Shown piece after piece: positions 52,747-63,559 of a stretch of DNA of 64,000 nucleotides; position 1 is the stretch's first letter; each line of letters opens with the position of its first letter. A program made the position numbers and the translations under genes. Source of the DNA: Odontesthes bonariensis. Taxonomy: Eukaryota; Chordata; Actinopteri; Atheriniformes; Atherinopsidae. Where the stretch lies: contig NC_134507.1 in the NCBI RefSeq assembly GCF_027942865.1, positions 36,695,711 to 36,759,710 of the forward strand. Direction: 5' to 3'. A model generated the notes under the pieces. The model did no database searches and had not been told where the DNA came from. It saw only the letters and a program-made list of their open reading frames with translations.

Positions 52747-53895
52747 GGGGTTCAGCTCCTGGTTCAGCTCCTGGTTCAGCTCCTGGTTCTGCCCCTGGTT
52801 CTGCTCCTGGTTCTGCTCCTGGTTCAGCTCCTGGTACAGCTCCTGGTTCAGCTCCTGGTTCAGCTCCTGGTTCAGCTCCTGGTACAGCTCCTGGTTCTGC
52901 TCCTGGTTCTGCTCCTGGTTCTGCTCCTGGTTCTGCTCCTGCTTCAGTTCCTGGTGCTTCAGCTCCTGATCCAGCTCCTGGTACTGCTCCTGCTTCAGCT
53001 CCTGGTTCTGCTCCTGGTTCAGCTCCTGGTTCTGCTCCTGCTTCAGCTCCTGCTTCAGCTCCTGCTTCTGCTCCTGCTTCTGCTCCTGATCCAGCTCCTG
53101 GTTCTGCTCCTGGTTCAGCTCCTGGTTCAGCTCCCGGTTCAGTTCCTGGTACTGCTCCTGGTTCTGCTCCTGCTCCTGCTCCTGGTTCAGTTCCTGGTGC
53201 TTCAGCTCCTGATCCAGCTCCTGGTTCTGCTCCTGGTTCTGCTCCTGGTTCAGCTCCTGCTCCTGCTTCTGCTCCTGGTTCAGTTCCTGGTGCTTCAGCT
53301 CCTGATCCAGCTCCTGGTACTGCTCCTGCTTCAGCTCCTGGTTCTGCTCCTGGTTCTGCTCCTGGTTCAGCTCCTGCTCCTGCTTCTGCTCCTGGTTCAG
53401 TTCCTGGTGCTTCTGCTCCTGCTTCAGCTCCTGGTTCTGCTCCTGCTTCAGCTTCTGCTCCTGCTTCTGCTCCTGATCCAGCTCCTGGTACTGCTCCTGC
53501 TTCAGCTCCTGGTTCTGCTCCTGGTTCAGCTCCTGGTTCAGCTCCTGGTTCAGCTCCTGGTTCAGCTCCCGGTACTGCTCCTGGTTCTGCTCCTGGTTCA
53601 GTTCCTGGTGCTTCAGCTCCTGATCCAGCTCCTGGTTCTGCTCCTGGTTCTGCTCCTGGTTCAGCTCCTGCTCCTGCTTCTGCTCCTGCTTCTGCTCCTG
53701 GTTCAGTTCCTGGTGCTTCAGCTCCTGATCCAGCTCCTGGTACTGCTCCTGCTTCAGCTCCTGGTTCTGCTCCTGCTTCAGCTTCTGCTCCTGGTTCAGT
53801 TCCTGGTGCTTCAGCTCCTGATCCAGCTCCTGGTACTGCTCCTGCTTCAGCTCCTGGTTCTGCTCCTGGTTCTGCTCCTGGTTCAGCTGCTCCAT
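52747..53895. repeat. 12-bp minisatellite (agctcctggttc)
   Basis: About 95 units of ctcctggttcag / ctcctggttctg / ctcctgcttcag. Because the unit is a multiple of three and lacks stops, frames stay open on both strands: Ser-Ala-Pro-Gly repeats on plus, Glu-Leu-Asn-Gln or Gly-Ala-Glu-Pro on minus. The minus frame with NQEQNQELKQEQ starts at MEQLNQEQ (53896-53898) and runs into unique sequence RKRARSSSGSTGPQVSVED, so a coding exon on the minus strand cannot be excluded. Confidence 0.9.
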
Positions 53896-53950
53896 TCTGG
53901 TTCTCCGACTGATGGACTCTACAACAGTCAGCACATACGATAAGATCCAG

Positions 53951-54440
53951 CTGTGAAGTGCAGCATGTTAAACCACACCCACTTTTCTTCTTCTCTTGAT
54001 AACCTTTCTGCACAGTTTTTAACCATCCAGTCACATTCCATTAAACTCATTACTGTGCTTTTTATTTAAATCCCTGTGAACTTTAAAATGCTTCTTTAAA
54101 GACCCACTAAGGTCAAGGTTCAAAATATTTGTAGCTTTTTTATCAAATTCAGAAAAAAATGTAATAAAATACTCTGTAGACCGACACCCACTGTGTGCAA
54201 TATCCCATAAATCTCATCTGAGTCAGTGTAAGGCTTTGCGGTAAGACATATTGCATCACTTCCTGTTACCTTCCTTGTGTACTGTGGAATTTCTTGGACT
54301 ACTGATTATCACTTTATTTCTACCTATAACTTACACAATTTTGCATAGTTAAACTCTATAGCTTACCGTTCTGTTCTAACACACTCCTACAGATCTTTAA
54401 TCTTTATTTTCACTTTTTAGCGGTGTGTCTGGTTCTCTAG
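53951..54440. other. unassigned, probably 5' UTR of the following LINE
   Basis: No gene supported. The last part (ctgtggaatttcttgg ... ctctagcttagc) directly precedes the LINE ORF1 start. Confidence 0.4.
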
Positions 54441-55009
54441 CTTAGCATGGCTACCAGTTCTCTCCCTCCATCTCCTGCTTTCACCTGCTCCGTGTGTCAG
54501 ATGTTTAGGTACTCCTCGGACTCCTTTGGCGATAATGGTACATGTAACAAATGTAGTCTTTTTGTAGTTTTGGAGGCGAGGTTATCTGAATTGGAAGCTC
54601 GGCTCTGCACTGTTGAAAATCAACCGATAGCGAGCCAGGTCCCTTTAGCCAGTGTGGAGCCACCTAGCGTAGCTAGCTCAATTAGCCTCCCCCTAGCAGA
54701 ACCTGAGCAGCCGGGATTACAGGGTGGCTGGGTGACTGTCAGGAAGAGGCATAGCTCTAAAGTCAAGCCCGTTGTTCACCATCGACCTGTCCACGCTTCA
54801 AATAGATTTTCACCACTCAGCGACACATCCGCTGAGGACAAAACCCTGGTAACTGGCAGCTCTATAGTCAGAAACGTGGCATTAGAGACACCAGCGGCCA
54901 TAGTCAAATGCAATCCAGGGGCCAGAGCGGGCGACATAGAATCCTATTTAAAACTGCTGGCTAAGGATAAACGTGAATATGGTAAAATAATTATTATATA
55001 TTAATATAA

Positions 55010-55045
55010 TGGCGTAACTATATAATATATTATATAGTTACGCCA
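55010..55045. repeat. 36-bp perfect palindrome
   Basis: tggcgtaactatataata followed by its exact reverse complement. The right arm (gttacgcc) belongs to the LINE ORF1 sequence; the left arm replaces missing ORF1 sequence. This looks like a fold-back repair product. Confidence 0.9.
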
Positions 55046-55113
55046 ATCGGAGGTCACTAAAATTAATGTTGCATCGGTGTGTAATTTTGCCCAAACAATG
55101 TGGGACTCCGTAG

Positions 55114-55359
55114 TAGGGATGTTAACCGATGACCGATGGTTGACCGAATCAACGTCGTCCGGTTAGAATTTTTCTGCTGTCGGTTTAAAAAAAAAAAAAA
55201 AAAAAAAAACTCACTATATCTTTAGAAATGTTATGTGAGCATGAGCCATCCCATGATGGAAGAACAACCGCAGCAGAGCTCACGTAGAGCCCTCCTCAGA
55301 GGTCCTCTCTTACACCGGTTGCAACTTGTACGCCGTACATGACGGGTCCTGTCTGCGCA

Positions 55360-55398
<39 letters not shown>

Positions 55399-56056
55399 GC
55401 CACTATTAACCTAAATAAAGCCAATGTGGCTGCGTGTGGACTACAACATAATAATAATTGTAACACTGTAATGGCAAAAGACACAAGACTAACTTAGCCT
55501 ACTTGTTGTGATATATTCATCTGTACTTAAATAGCAAGACGACAGGAACTTATTGCAAAGGATTTTGTGCAGCATCTAGCTACGCCACAGAGGCTGTTGG
55601 CATTCGGTAAGTTTTTTTTTTAACGAAGTCATTGGTTAACCTACTTTCCTGTAACACCGCCAAATGCACCGTTCTCTGTTTGTGACTTTGTAACGGGGGC
55701 TTTTAACAGCCCAAGTTCGGTGCCGCGTTTGATTCGTGTTTAAAAAGTACAGTGAGGGCGCCGTTGCGCGTAATGTGTGGCTGTGCGTGTCTGCGCAGGC
55801 ACAGCAATTATTTTTCTACCCAAAACCCTTATTCCTCCACAAGTACGCCTAGAGCTAGTGGTCAATGATTGGGGAAAATGTATAATACCAAGGGCACGAA
55901 CCAACATTAATTGTGTGGTGGGATCCTAACCAGTCGGCAGAGAAAGACGCGCGACAGGACACAGACATCATAAATGGCAATTTTCGGTGACCGACTTTAA
56001 TCGACTAATGAGGCTCAGTGGTCGGTCAAGACTTTTTTTAAATTTTGACATCCCTA
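55114..56056. mobile_element. hAT MITE, 943 bp, TSD CTCCGTAG
   Basis: Termini TAGGGATGT / ACATCCCTA with exact 8-bp duplications CTCCGTAG at 55106-55113 and 56057-56064. It contains A/T homopolymer runs at 55188-55209 and 55362-55396. No transposase. It splits LINE ORF1. Confidence 0.95.
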
Positions 56057-56391
56057 CTCCGTAGTTTTCTCTGGACCCCTGCCAAATCTGACCAGTGATG
56101 ACATGTTTAGCCGTATGTCCTCCTTCAACTGCTGGTTGTCTAGATGGTGTCCAGCAAACAACGTGGGCTACATAGATAATTGGCAATCTTTCTGGAGAAA
56201 ACCTGGTCTGATGAGGAGAGACGGCATCCATCCCACTTTGGAAGGAGTTGCTCTCATTTCTAGAAATATGGACACATTTATTTGTGCTTTAAAGCCGACT
56301 GCAAGAAAGCTGGAGAGACAGTGGCGTTCCTCTAATTTACAATTAACACAAAAGGAGCAAATCCTCCTAATATCCTAATATTCTCCTGCCA

Positions 56392-56990
56392 GTTTGGGAG
56401 GCAGAGCCTTCAGTTATCAGGCCCCTCTGTGTGGAACCAGCTGCCAGTTTGGGAGGCAGAGCCTTCAGTTATCAGGCCCCTCTGTGTGGAACCAGCTGCC
56501 AGTTTGGGAGGCAGAGCCTTCAGTTTTCAGGCCCCTCTGTGTGGAACCAGCTGCCAGTTTGGGAGGCAGAGCCTTCAGTTATCAGGCCCCTCTGTGTGGA
56601 ACCAGCTGCCAGTTTGAGAGGCAGAGCCTTCAGTTATCAGGCCCCTCTCTGTGGAACCAGCTGCCAGTTTGGGAGGCAGAGCCTTCAGTTATCAGGCCCC
56701 TCTCTGTGGAACCAGCTGCCAGTTTGGGAGGCAGAGCCTTCAGTTATCAGGCCCCTCTGTGTGGAACCAGCTGCCAGTTTGGGAGGCAGAGCCTTCAGTT
56801 ATCAGGCCCCTCTGTGTGGAACCAGCTGCCAGTTTGGGAGGCAGAGCCTTCAGTTATCAGGCCCCTCTGTGTGGAACCAGCTGCCAGTTTGGGAGGCAGA
56901 GCCTTCAGTTATCAGGCCCCTCTGTGTGGAACCAGCTGCCAGTTTGGGCGGCAGAGCCTTCAGTTATCAGGCCCCTCTCTTGTGGAATAA
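56392..56990 (+). repeat. 55-bp minisatellite from LINE ORF2 tail
   Basis: About 11 units of ccagtttgggaggcagagcc ... gtgtggaaccagctg. Each unit encodes in one frame the end of ORF2 (SLWNQLPVW). The frame shifts by one each unit, so all three frames stay open. The final unit leads into the normal ORF2 C-terminus. Confidence 0.92.
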
Positions 56991-57160
56991 GCTGCCAGTA
57001 AATGTCTGGGAAGCAGACACCCTTTCCACTTTTAAGACCAGGCTTAAAACTTTCCTTTCTGATAAAGCTTATAGTTAGGGATGGCTCAGGTGATCCTGAA
57101 ACATCCCATAGTTCTGCTGCTATAGGCCCAGACTGCCGGGGGAGCTCATCTGTCACACCA

Positions 57161-57576
57161 GGGTTCTAGCTAGCGCAAACTTGCGTCACGGCCCGCTACG
57201 CTATAATTTTGGACCGCTACGCTTATTTCCAATACAGCATAACGACATTTTGTCTGTATTTATTTGTACAATAACGCCAGATCAATGCCATTTTCACCTT
57301 TCTGACAAACTTGACACATTTTTCGCGATGGCAGCCAAGATGGGTTGCGCTGCCTGTCAGTACAACCGCAGACGAAACTGTAGCTCTAGGCAGAGGCACT
57401 CCGCGTCCGCGGCTCCTAGAATCTCTGGTAAGAGTGCTCCGTACCCATGGTTTCTCACACACGCAGAAGCGCACATGTAAGGGGATTCGGCAGAAATCAT
57501 GTTAGAATAGCTGTAGCCTATTTTAACTCGTCCCTATTTGAAGTAACCAAAAACGGTCAAGGTTGCTGTGCTTTTT
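57161..57576. other. unassigned sequence
   Basis: No supported gene between the LINE tail and the Harbinger-like remnant. Confidence 0.35.
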
Positions 57577-58335
57577 CAAAGCTTCTTACATACAATGGCC
57601 CTCATTTATCAAGCCGTCGTAGAAAGCATCGTTGATATGAGCGGAGAACTCGTCGTACGCAGAGGCCTAAGTGAGATTTACAGAACATGCGTACCACACC
57701 AATCCCATCGTAAGACCGAGCGGCTGTTGATAAATCCGGCGGCTGAAATCCATCGTAATGATCCTAACCACGCCTTCTACAAAAGGCCGCACCTCTAGAA
57801 TTTGCGACATGGAAAGACGAAAGGCGGCAAAGAAACGCTGTCAACGCTGTTGACAGCTGGGACGGCTGTCAACAGCATTGGCGATGTAAATCGCAGACCG
57901 GACGAGTTAGGTATTTTCCCCTACTGTGATGGTCAATAAAATGTGATAAACTCCAGATTAAATGAAATCTAAAATTGAACGATGTTTTACTTTTTCTCCA
58001 ATAAGATCAGGAAGAAGTGGTCCGATATGAAATTTGCAGCTCTCCGACGCAGCATGTCACAACCGGGGGGGGGGGAGAGAGCTCCGATCCAGGTTTGGAT
58101 TTGAGTGCCTTGGAGGAGAGGGTGACCGGCCTGATCGGAGCTACGTCTTTGCGTATGCGCAGTGTTAAAGTGCCTCTCCTGTACGGCTCATAAGCCACTC
58201 ATCATTTTCCCGAAAGAAATCCTGCCGGTCCCGGAACACTCTCTCGCGCCTGATGCGCGCGTTCAGGTCCTCTAACAAAGCCAGATCTGCCATCGTTTTG
58301 CCGTTACCGCGCCGCTAGAATCACCTCTTAAATAG
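57577..58335 (+). mobile_element. Harbinger-type remnant with Myb/SANT-like exon
   Basis: Starts near aatggccctcatttatcaagc, a frequent terminus of fish Harbinger elements. 58007-58192 on the plus strand, after an AG at 58005-58006, encodes IRKKWSDMKFAALRR, then LDLSALEERVTGL and a stop. KKWSDMK is the recognisable core of the Myb-like DNA-binding partner protein of Harbinger transposases. The G10 run at 58065-58074 may have shifted the frame. Confidence 0.55.
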
Positions 58336-58634
58336 GCAGTTGAATAATGAGCCATCACTCTTCCAATTACGGAGTTGTACTTGTTTAATTTTTTTATTTA
58401 TTTAATTTGCGTTTATGTTTATATTTATGTTGAAGTCAAATAAAACATGGGCCTTCTTTGAAGTGATAAGTCTGTAATTTTAACATAGGGATTTGTTGCG
58501 ACTCATGAGGCACGCACTAGTGACGCTGCTGTTTATGTATGCTATTGCAGTCACCGCAAGTCAAAATGGAAAAGTGCGTACACTGCTTCAGACCTGTCGT
58601 GGCGATTTCATCTTTCCTGCGCTCACGATGGATT
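58336..58634. other. unassigned; right part may be retroviral pol
   Basis: No gene shown. The last bases (ctcacgatggattt) read on into the integrase frame if the MITE at 58639 is ignored, so the retroviral pol sequence reaches at least to here. Confidence 0.4.
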
Positions 58635-58638
58635 TTAA

Positions 58639-59556
58639 AGGGGAACTCCGGGGCATTTGATGCGTGTTTCCATTGCTAGAGGTTGTCAAATAATGATAGT
58701 AGGACACAGAGAGGTGCAAATCTGCGCTCCCTGTGTGGAGATCGCTCTGTCCGCACAGCATGTCACGCGAGGCTAATACGTGGTGGCTAAGGGGCAAGCG
58801 CTAACCCTTCCACGTAAAACAACAACTTGCACACTGCAGAAACGTCACACCACTTTATAAACCATCCGACAATAAAGTCACAAGCCTTACCATCAAAACC
58901 ATATGCATGGTTCTCACATTACTGGCATGGGGACGTTACAAAACAACTTTATAAACAGCATGTAACTCACCGGCTGGTTGTAGGCTCGCGCATGTGAAAG
59001 CCCAAAAGAGTCGATGGAGAATAATCCCATACAAAACAATTATATTCTCTAGAAAAACTACGTTCAAGTATTTAAAACATTACAAGAATATTACTGGCCA
59101 TGTATTGTTGTAATGTTTTAAATACTTGAACGCAGTTTTTCTAGAGAATATAATTGTTTTGTATATGGGATTATTCTCCATCGACTCTTTTGGGCTTTCA
59201 CATGCGCGAGCCTACAACCAGCCGGTGAGTTACATGCTGTTTATAAAGTTGTTTTGTAACGTCCCCATGCCAGTAATGTGAGAACCATGCATATGGTTTT
59301 GATGGTAAGGCTTGTGACTTTATTGTCGGATGGGTTATAAAGTGGTGTGACGTTTCTGCAGTGTGCAAGTTGTTGTTTTACGTGGAAGGGTTAGCGCTTG
59401 CCCCTTAGCCACCACGTATTAGCCTCGCGTGACACGCTGTGCGGACAGAGCGATCTCCACACAGGGAGCGCAGATTTGCACCTCTCTGTGTCCTACTATC
59501 ATTATTCGACAACCTCTAGCAATGGAAACACGCTTCAAATGCCCCGGAGTTCCCCT
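58639..59556. mobile_element. long-TIR MITE, 918 bp, TSD TTAA
   Basis: Two ~450-bp arms, near-perfect reverse complements, meet around 59090-59105. Termini AGGGGAACTCCGG / CCGGAGTTCCCCT are flanked by TTAA at 58635-58638 and 59557-59560. TTAA duplication fits piggyBac or Kolobok transposons. No transposase. It lies inside the retroviral pol gene. Confidence 0.9.
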
Positions 59557-59560
59557 TTAA

Positions 59561-60544
59561 GTCATTGGTCATCGACTATGTGGACATGATTAAAACAGTA
59601 CAAGGTAAAAGGTACATGGTAGTGGTGATTGATCGTTTCAGCCGATGGGTTGAAGCAACTCCATCCAAGGATTTGGGAGCAAGATTGTCGTGAAGTTTTT
59701 GGTAAGAGAAGTGATTCCTCGGTTTGGCATTCCAGCAGAGATTAGCTCAGATAACGGCTTAGCATTTGTTCAGAAGGTTGCGAAAGGCATTCTGCAGCAG
59801 CTGCGAATCAAGCAGCGCTGTGGGGCCGTTTATCACCCACAAAGTCAAGGGATGGTTGAGAGAATCAATGGAACCTTGAAAGTGAAATTGAATAAGATCT
59901 GTGCTTCAACTAAACTAAACTGGGTAGATGCTTTGCCGCTTGCACTAATGAGCTATCGTATGCAGACTCATAGAGTCACGCACCTAACACCGCATAAAAT
60001 GCTAACGGGTCGACCCATGCCGGCACCTCAGTTGAGAGGTCCATTTAAAGGGCCCCCACTTGAGCAGCTGCAAACAGAGTTGAAAGCTTACATGAGGCAA
60101 CTGACTGCAATCCACAGAACAATCTATCTACAGGAAAAGTCCAGAGACGTGAGTCTCGTACAGCCGGTTGAGAGACCAGTGGTGCCGGGCGACCAGGTGT
60201 ACATCAAAGTATTCCGAAGGAAGTGGCACGAGCCAAGACGAGAAGGACCGTACGCAGTGGTGCGAGCAACGCCAACAGCAGTTCAAGTGGAAGGTAGCAA
60301 CACATGGTACCATTTCAATCACTGCACTAAGGTTCGGGCTAAAGGCACAGACGGAGTTAAGTCCGAGGGGAAGGATGAACAAAAGGAAGATGTTAAGATT
60401 TCTGACACTGATGGGCATCCAGGTGTGGGTGTTGGCCGACGGCGTGGGCTCAGGAGAGCAAGGCCTGGAGATGTGGGACGGGATCCCGCATCCAGGAGAG
60501 GCGGGAAGGGGTCCCGTGAGGAAACCACCCCGCAGGGGAAGTAG
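59561..60544 (+). pseudogene. retroviral integrase, frameshifted
   Basis: The first part (VIDRFSRWVEA, first catalytic Asp) is separated by a frameshift near 59688 from the remainder. The second Asp is in SSDNGLAF and the Glu in QGMVERINGT, with exactly 35 residues between them (D,D-35-E). The C-terminal region has the GPY/F-type motif (REGPYAVVRATPTAVQVEG). The 3' end overlaps the env start by ~170 bp in another frame, as in related retroviruses. Confidence 0.85.
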
Positions 60545-61172
60545 CCAGCCTGGGTCAGATGAGTATGATGCAACAATACACACCCACTCAGACCATGCCA
60601 CGCCACAAACTTTGCCAGCAATACACACTAGAGCTAGTCGTGAAGAGGCAGATGTTAAGCATGAATTTAAGTACGTTGGAATAAAGGATGGTGAGGAAGT
60701 GTGGATCATGGGTCCGGTGGAGGAGATGACCAAATCACCGCCTCCGGACGCCACGACGAAGGGGCAATCGGAGGAGATCAGGGTGTCCTCGGGCCAGAAA
60801 GGAGTTGTTCACTATGGTGGTAAGAATAGAAAGATTTCACGGGAAAATCTAGGGGGACTTGATACCATTAGCACTACAGGACGGAAGAATCATGTTAATC
60901 CAAGAACATATGGAGGGTACATGCACAGGAAGAGACAGGAAAACAGTGTAACTGTGGAAGATGGTTTGTGGGGGAAGGCAGCACAGAATATGTGGTATAG
61001 GTGGTCATGGTACACTACGAGAGAACTAACAGCGACAGAGTGTCTCATATGCGCAGACGGTCCAGGAGCATTGCCTGTTGTTGTTCCAGAACCACACACC
61101 TTCAGGGACTGTGCAGTGGTCCAGCAACGGGAATGCAGAGAAGGTAGGTTTACACCTCAGAAGGATAAATAG
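60374..61172 (+). pseudogene. retroviral env, surface-subunit part, ends at stop
   Basis: The probable start at 60374 gives a hydrophobic signal-like N-terminus. The frame ends at TAG 61170-61172. The next long frame (from 61176) is in phase, so one stop codon splits the gene. The surface part is Gly/Pro/Lys-rich and has no similarity I can name. Confidence 0.7.
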
Positions 61173-61175
61173 TTA

Positions 61176-62336
61176 TTGTTTGAGCTTCCTATGTGTGGGA
61201 TTAAGTGCAGATTGATGTTTGCGGCAAATAAATTACAGGACTTTTTCAAAAAAGGGAGGGGCCACAAATTGGAGTCGTCCTGTGCTGAATTTAATCTTAG
61301 TACAAAACAGGATGCGCCTCTGACTGATTACAGAGTAGATTACGATGGTGAGTTTGAATGCTTTACGAGTGGTGGATTTACTAATGACAGTGGAACTCAC
61401 GTAGGTAACAATACCGTTAAATGCAACGTCACATGGGTTTTATCTTGGTTTCCACACGCAAATATGAAACCAATATTTATCAGGACACCTGTGTGGTATG
61501 AAAATCCGGTTCCTTTGGATCAAAAATGTGAAGGTATAGAAATGACAATTCCGACTCTCTACCTGTTTGAGGATCAGACACACCCAATAGCTGATAGTTA
61601 TTGGATGTGTGGAGAGGATGTTTTGTTAAATGTGTTACCCAACAGGTGGATAGGCCTGTGTGCACTTGTGAGGATGAAAACATCGGTGGTGCTAGGGTAT
61701 GACAAGGTACACGAGTTACTGGGGTTGGATGTGGAGAAAGGGAGAATTAAAAGATCTAGTGGTGACTACATCATGGATAAGCACGTTTACTTGGATGCAA
61801 TAGGGCAGCCGAGAGGGATTCCTTTTGAGTTCAAAGCACGCAGTGAGGTTGCAGCTGGATTTGAGTCTATTTTGCCGTGGATCACGATTAACAAAAATGT
61901 GGAGTGGATTAATTACATATACTACAACCAACAGAGAATTCTTAACTACACGAGTGAAGGGCTTGCAGCCTTTGGAGAACAACTACATGAGACGAGTAGG
62001 ATGGCTTGGCAGAACAGACAGGCTTTGGATTGGATATTAGCGGAGAAAGGTGGCGTTTGCCAGATGGTTGGGGAAAAATGTTGTACATTTATACCCGGGA
62101 ACACTGCAGCTGATGGTACGTTTACAACGGCCATGAAGAAGATCAGGGAGCTGAAAGAGGAGCTGAAGAGTAATGCTGGTGGCAGTGAAGGGTGGTGGAC
62201 TGGTCTGGATGGGATTTTGGGAGATTGGGGAGCGATGGCAGTGAAGGCGGGATTAGCTATATTGTCAATATTCATAATGGTCGCCCTATTGGTGTGTTGC
62301 ATTATACCCATTCTGAGAAGTGGTTGCTGCAAGTGA
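61176..62336 (+). pseudogene. retroviral env, rest of surface part and TM subunit
   Basis: In phase with the preceding part. It contains a basic cleavage-like site (GRIKRSS), a heptad region, a CX6CC motif (CQMVGEKCC) typical of gamma-type TM proteins, and a membrane anchor (about 62230-62318) with a very short tail ending in Cys-Cys-Lys. It may be translated alone from an internal Met, but would lack the signal peptide. Confidence 0.8.
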
Positions 62337-63192
62337 TGTTCAAACGGAGTATGGAACAAACCAGGAGGCAGATGACCATGCGAGACCAGGTCTGAGGACC
62401 AACGCATGGGAGAGCGGGCCAACGAATGAAGGTTACCAACGGACGGTTCACATGATTCTTTCCTCGAATGTGGAACCAAGTATAGTCTGACAGGGAGAAG
62501 AGATGCTGAAGATCTCTTTGATTGGGAGTGACGTACTGGCGACCTCTCCTCCCAGAGTTAGCTTAGCAGTTCCGACCCAGCCGGACGGATGTTCGGCCAG
62601 GAGCAGACAACACCAGAGCACAGGAGATGGGACGGGACTGGAGGAGCTGCATTACATTGCTTTTTATTACTTTTGTTGTGTGATAATCCATAATTTTATG
62701 TATTGTACTTGGTACAAACTGTGATTAATTGGTTTGTTGGTGGTGTATTCATTCTATGTTTATTATCAATCAAAACTGATCACTGATATGTCCATTGCCA
62801 ATTGTGTTGGTCAACTGTTCGGAGTGCGACCTTTGGTCAAGTGGTCGGTCGCCAAGTGGGGTGGGGCCGTAGGAGAGTTTTCCCAAGATAAGAACATGAG
62901 TTACGAAAGTAGCAGTCGGTGGGTTTTTCGCTCCTATGCACTGCGAACAGTGGACGGGTGTGATGGCAATGTTAAAATTTGTGTTATTGTTAAATTCATT
63001 TAATCATTGAATGTGATTCGGGTGCGTATATATGTTCCTTTTCATGTATTCAATATGTTCCCGTTAATTGGGTTTGTATAATTATTAGAATAATTTAGTG
63101 TTGAGTGTTGATTAATTATTAATTAACTATGTGGGATGATTTTCTTTCATTTTAGATTATTTCTTTATTAAATCACTGATAAGTGATTTCAT
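62337..63192. other. retroviral 3' region between env and LTR, non-coding
   Basis: No accessory gene is supported. The last bases (catggggga) look like the polypurine tract next to the 3' LTR. Confidence 0.5.
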
Positions 63193-63246
63193 GGGGGACT
63201 ATGTGGGAGAAGGATGTCATGACATCCTTCTCCCACATAGTCCCCC
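63193..63246. repeat. 54-bp perfect palindrome at polypurine tract / LTR start
   Basis: gggggactatgtgggagaag ... centred between 63219 and 63220, with arms of 27 bp each. The left arm is the polypurine tract plus the first 18 bp of the LTR; the right arm is their inverted duplicate inside the LTR. Confidence 0.92.
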
Positions 63247-63546
63247 CATGACATCCTCATGACATCTGGCCTAGTCACATCTTGTGCCTTGTTGTTCGGC
63301 TCATATGAATATGGGTAAAAGGTAGAATGGGCTGTTCACATTTAGGGCAGAAGCTCGGCGTCGCAGAAAGAGATTGAGTCCGGATGACGCACGCATGTTA
63401 TGATTAAACCAGTATAAAGTTGGTTCACAGTATGAAGACGGTGGACATTTTGTACATCCTGTATGCATATTTGCTGTGACAGTTTGTTCAATAAACTCCC
63501 CAATGGACTGCTGACCGACAGCTTACTGGTCTCTATTTTCTCCACA
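63202..63546 (+). mobile_element. 3' LTR, 345 bp
   Basis: Starts TGTGGGAGAA and ends TTCTCCACA (short inverted termini). TATAAA at 63413-63418 and AATAAA at 63490-63495 give the expected promoter and polyadenylation order. Includes the right arm of the palindrome. Confidence 0.8.
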
Positions 63547-63559
63547 ACAGATGGCCACC

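Larger units (their letters stand above)
54447..56378 (+). pseudogene. LINE ORF1: zinc-finger plus SGNH-esterase protein, split
   Basis: N-terminal Cys motif ([11 protein letters not shown] ... CNKC), a short coiled coil ([12 protein letters not shown]), then the esterase block with [11 protein letters not shown] (nucleophile Ser) and [10 protein letters not shown]. The frame is broken at 54990-55045 by a palindrome and at 55114 by a hAT MITE. It resumes at 56101 with MFSRMSSF and [11 protein letters not shown] (the Asp-His pair). Esterase ORF1 proteins occur in CR1/L2-type LINEs. Confidence 0.75.
54447..57160 (+). mobile_element. LINE with esterase ORF1, internally deleted
   Basis: ORF1 (54447 onward) is followed, after a hAT insertion, by its C-terminal end (56100-56378). 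It then runs directly into the ORF2 C-terminal tail, which is amplified as a 55-bp minisatellite and ends LWNKLPVNVWEADTLSTF. Almost all of ORF2 is missing. The 3' UTR (57079-57160) matches the fragment at 34.1-34.6 kb. Confidence 0.75.
59557..63546 (+). mobile_element. endogenous retrovirus, 3' half
   Basis: Integrase, env and a 3' LTR are present. gag, protease, RT and the 5' LTR are not in the window. The integrase with a GPY/F-type C-terminus, and a TM subunit with CX6CC, place it near gamma/epsilon-type fish retroviruses. Frameshift in integrase and a stop in env make this copy defective. Confidence 0.85.

Noticed and set aside
52652-54034. Gly-Ala-Glu-Pro and Ser-Ala-Pro-Gly ORFs of more than 400 codons
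   Set aside because: By-products of the 12-bp minisatellite, open on both strands. Only the minus frame with NQEQ repeats has any unique continuation, and it is not proven.
56394-57078. ORFs of up to 215 codons with QAPLCGTSCQFGRQSL-type repeats
   Set aside because: Generated by the 55-bp minisatellite from a LINE tail.
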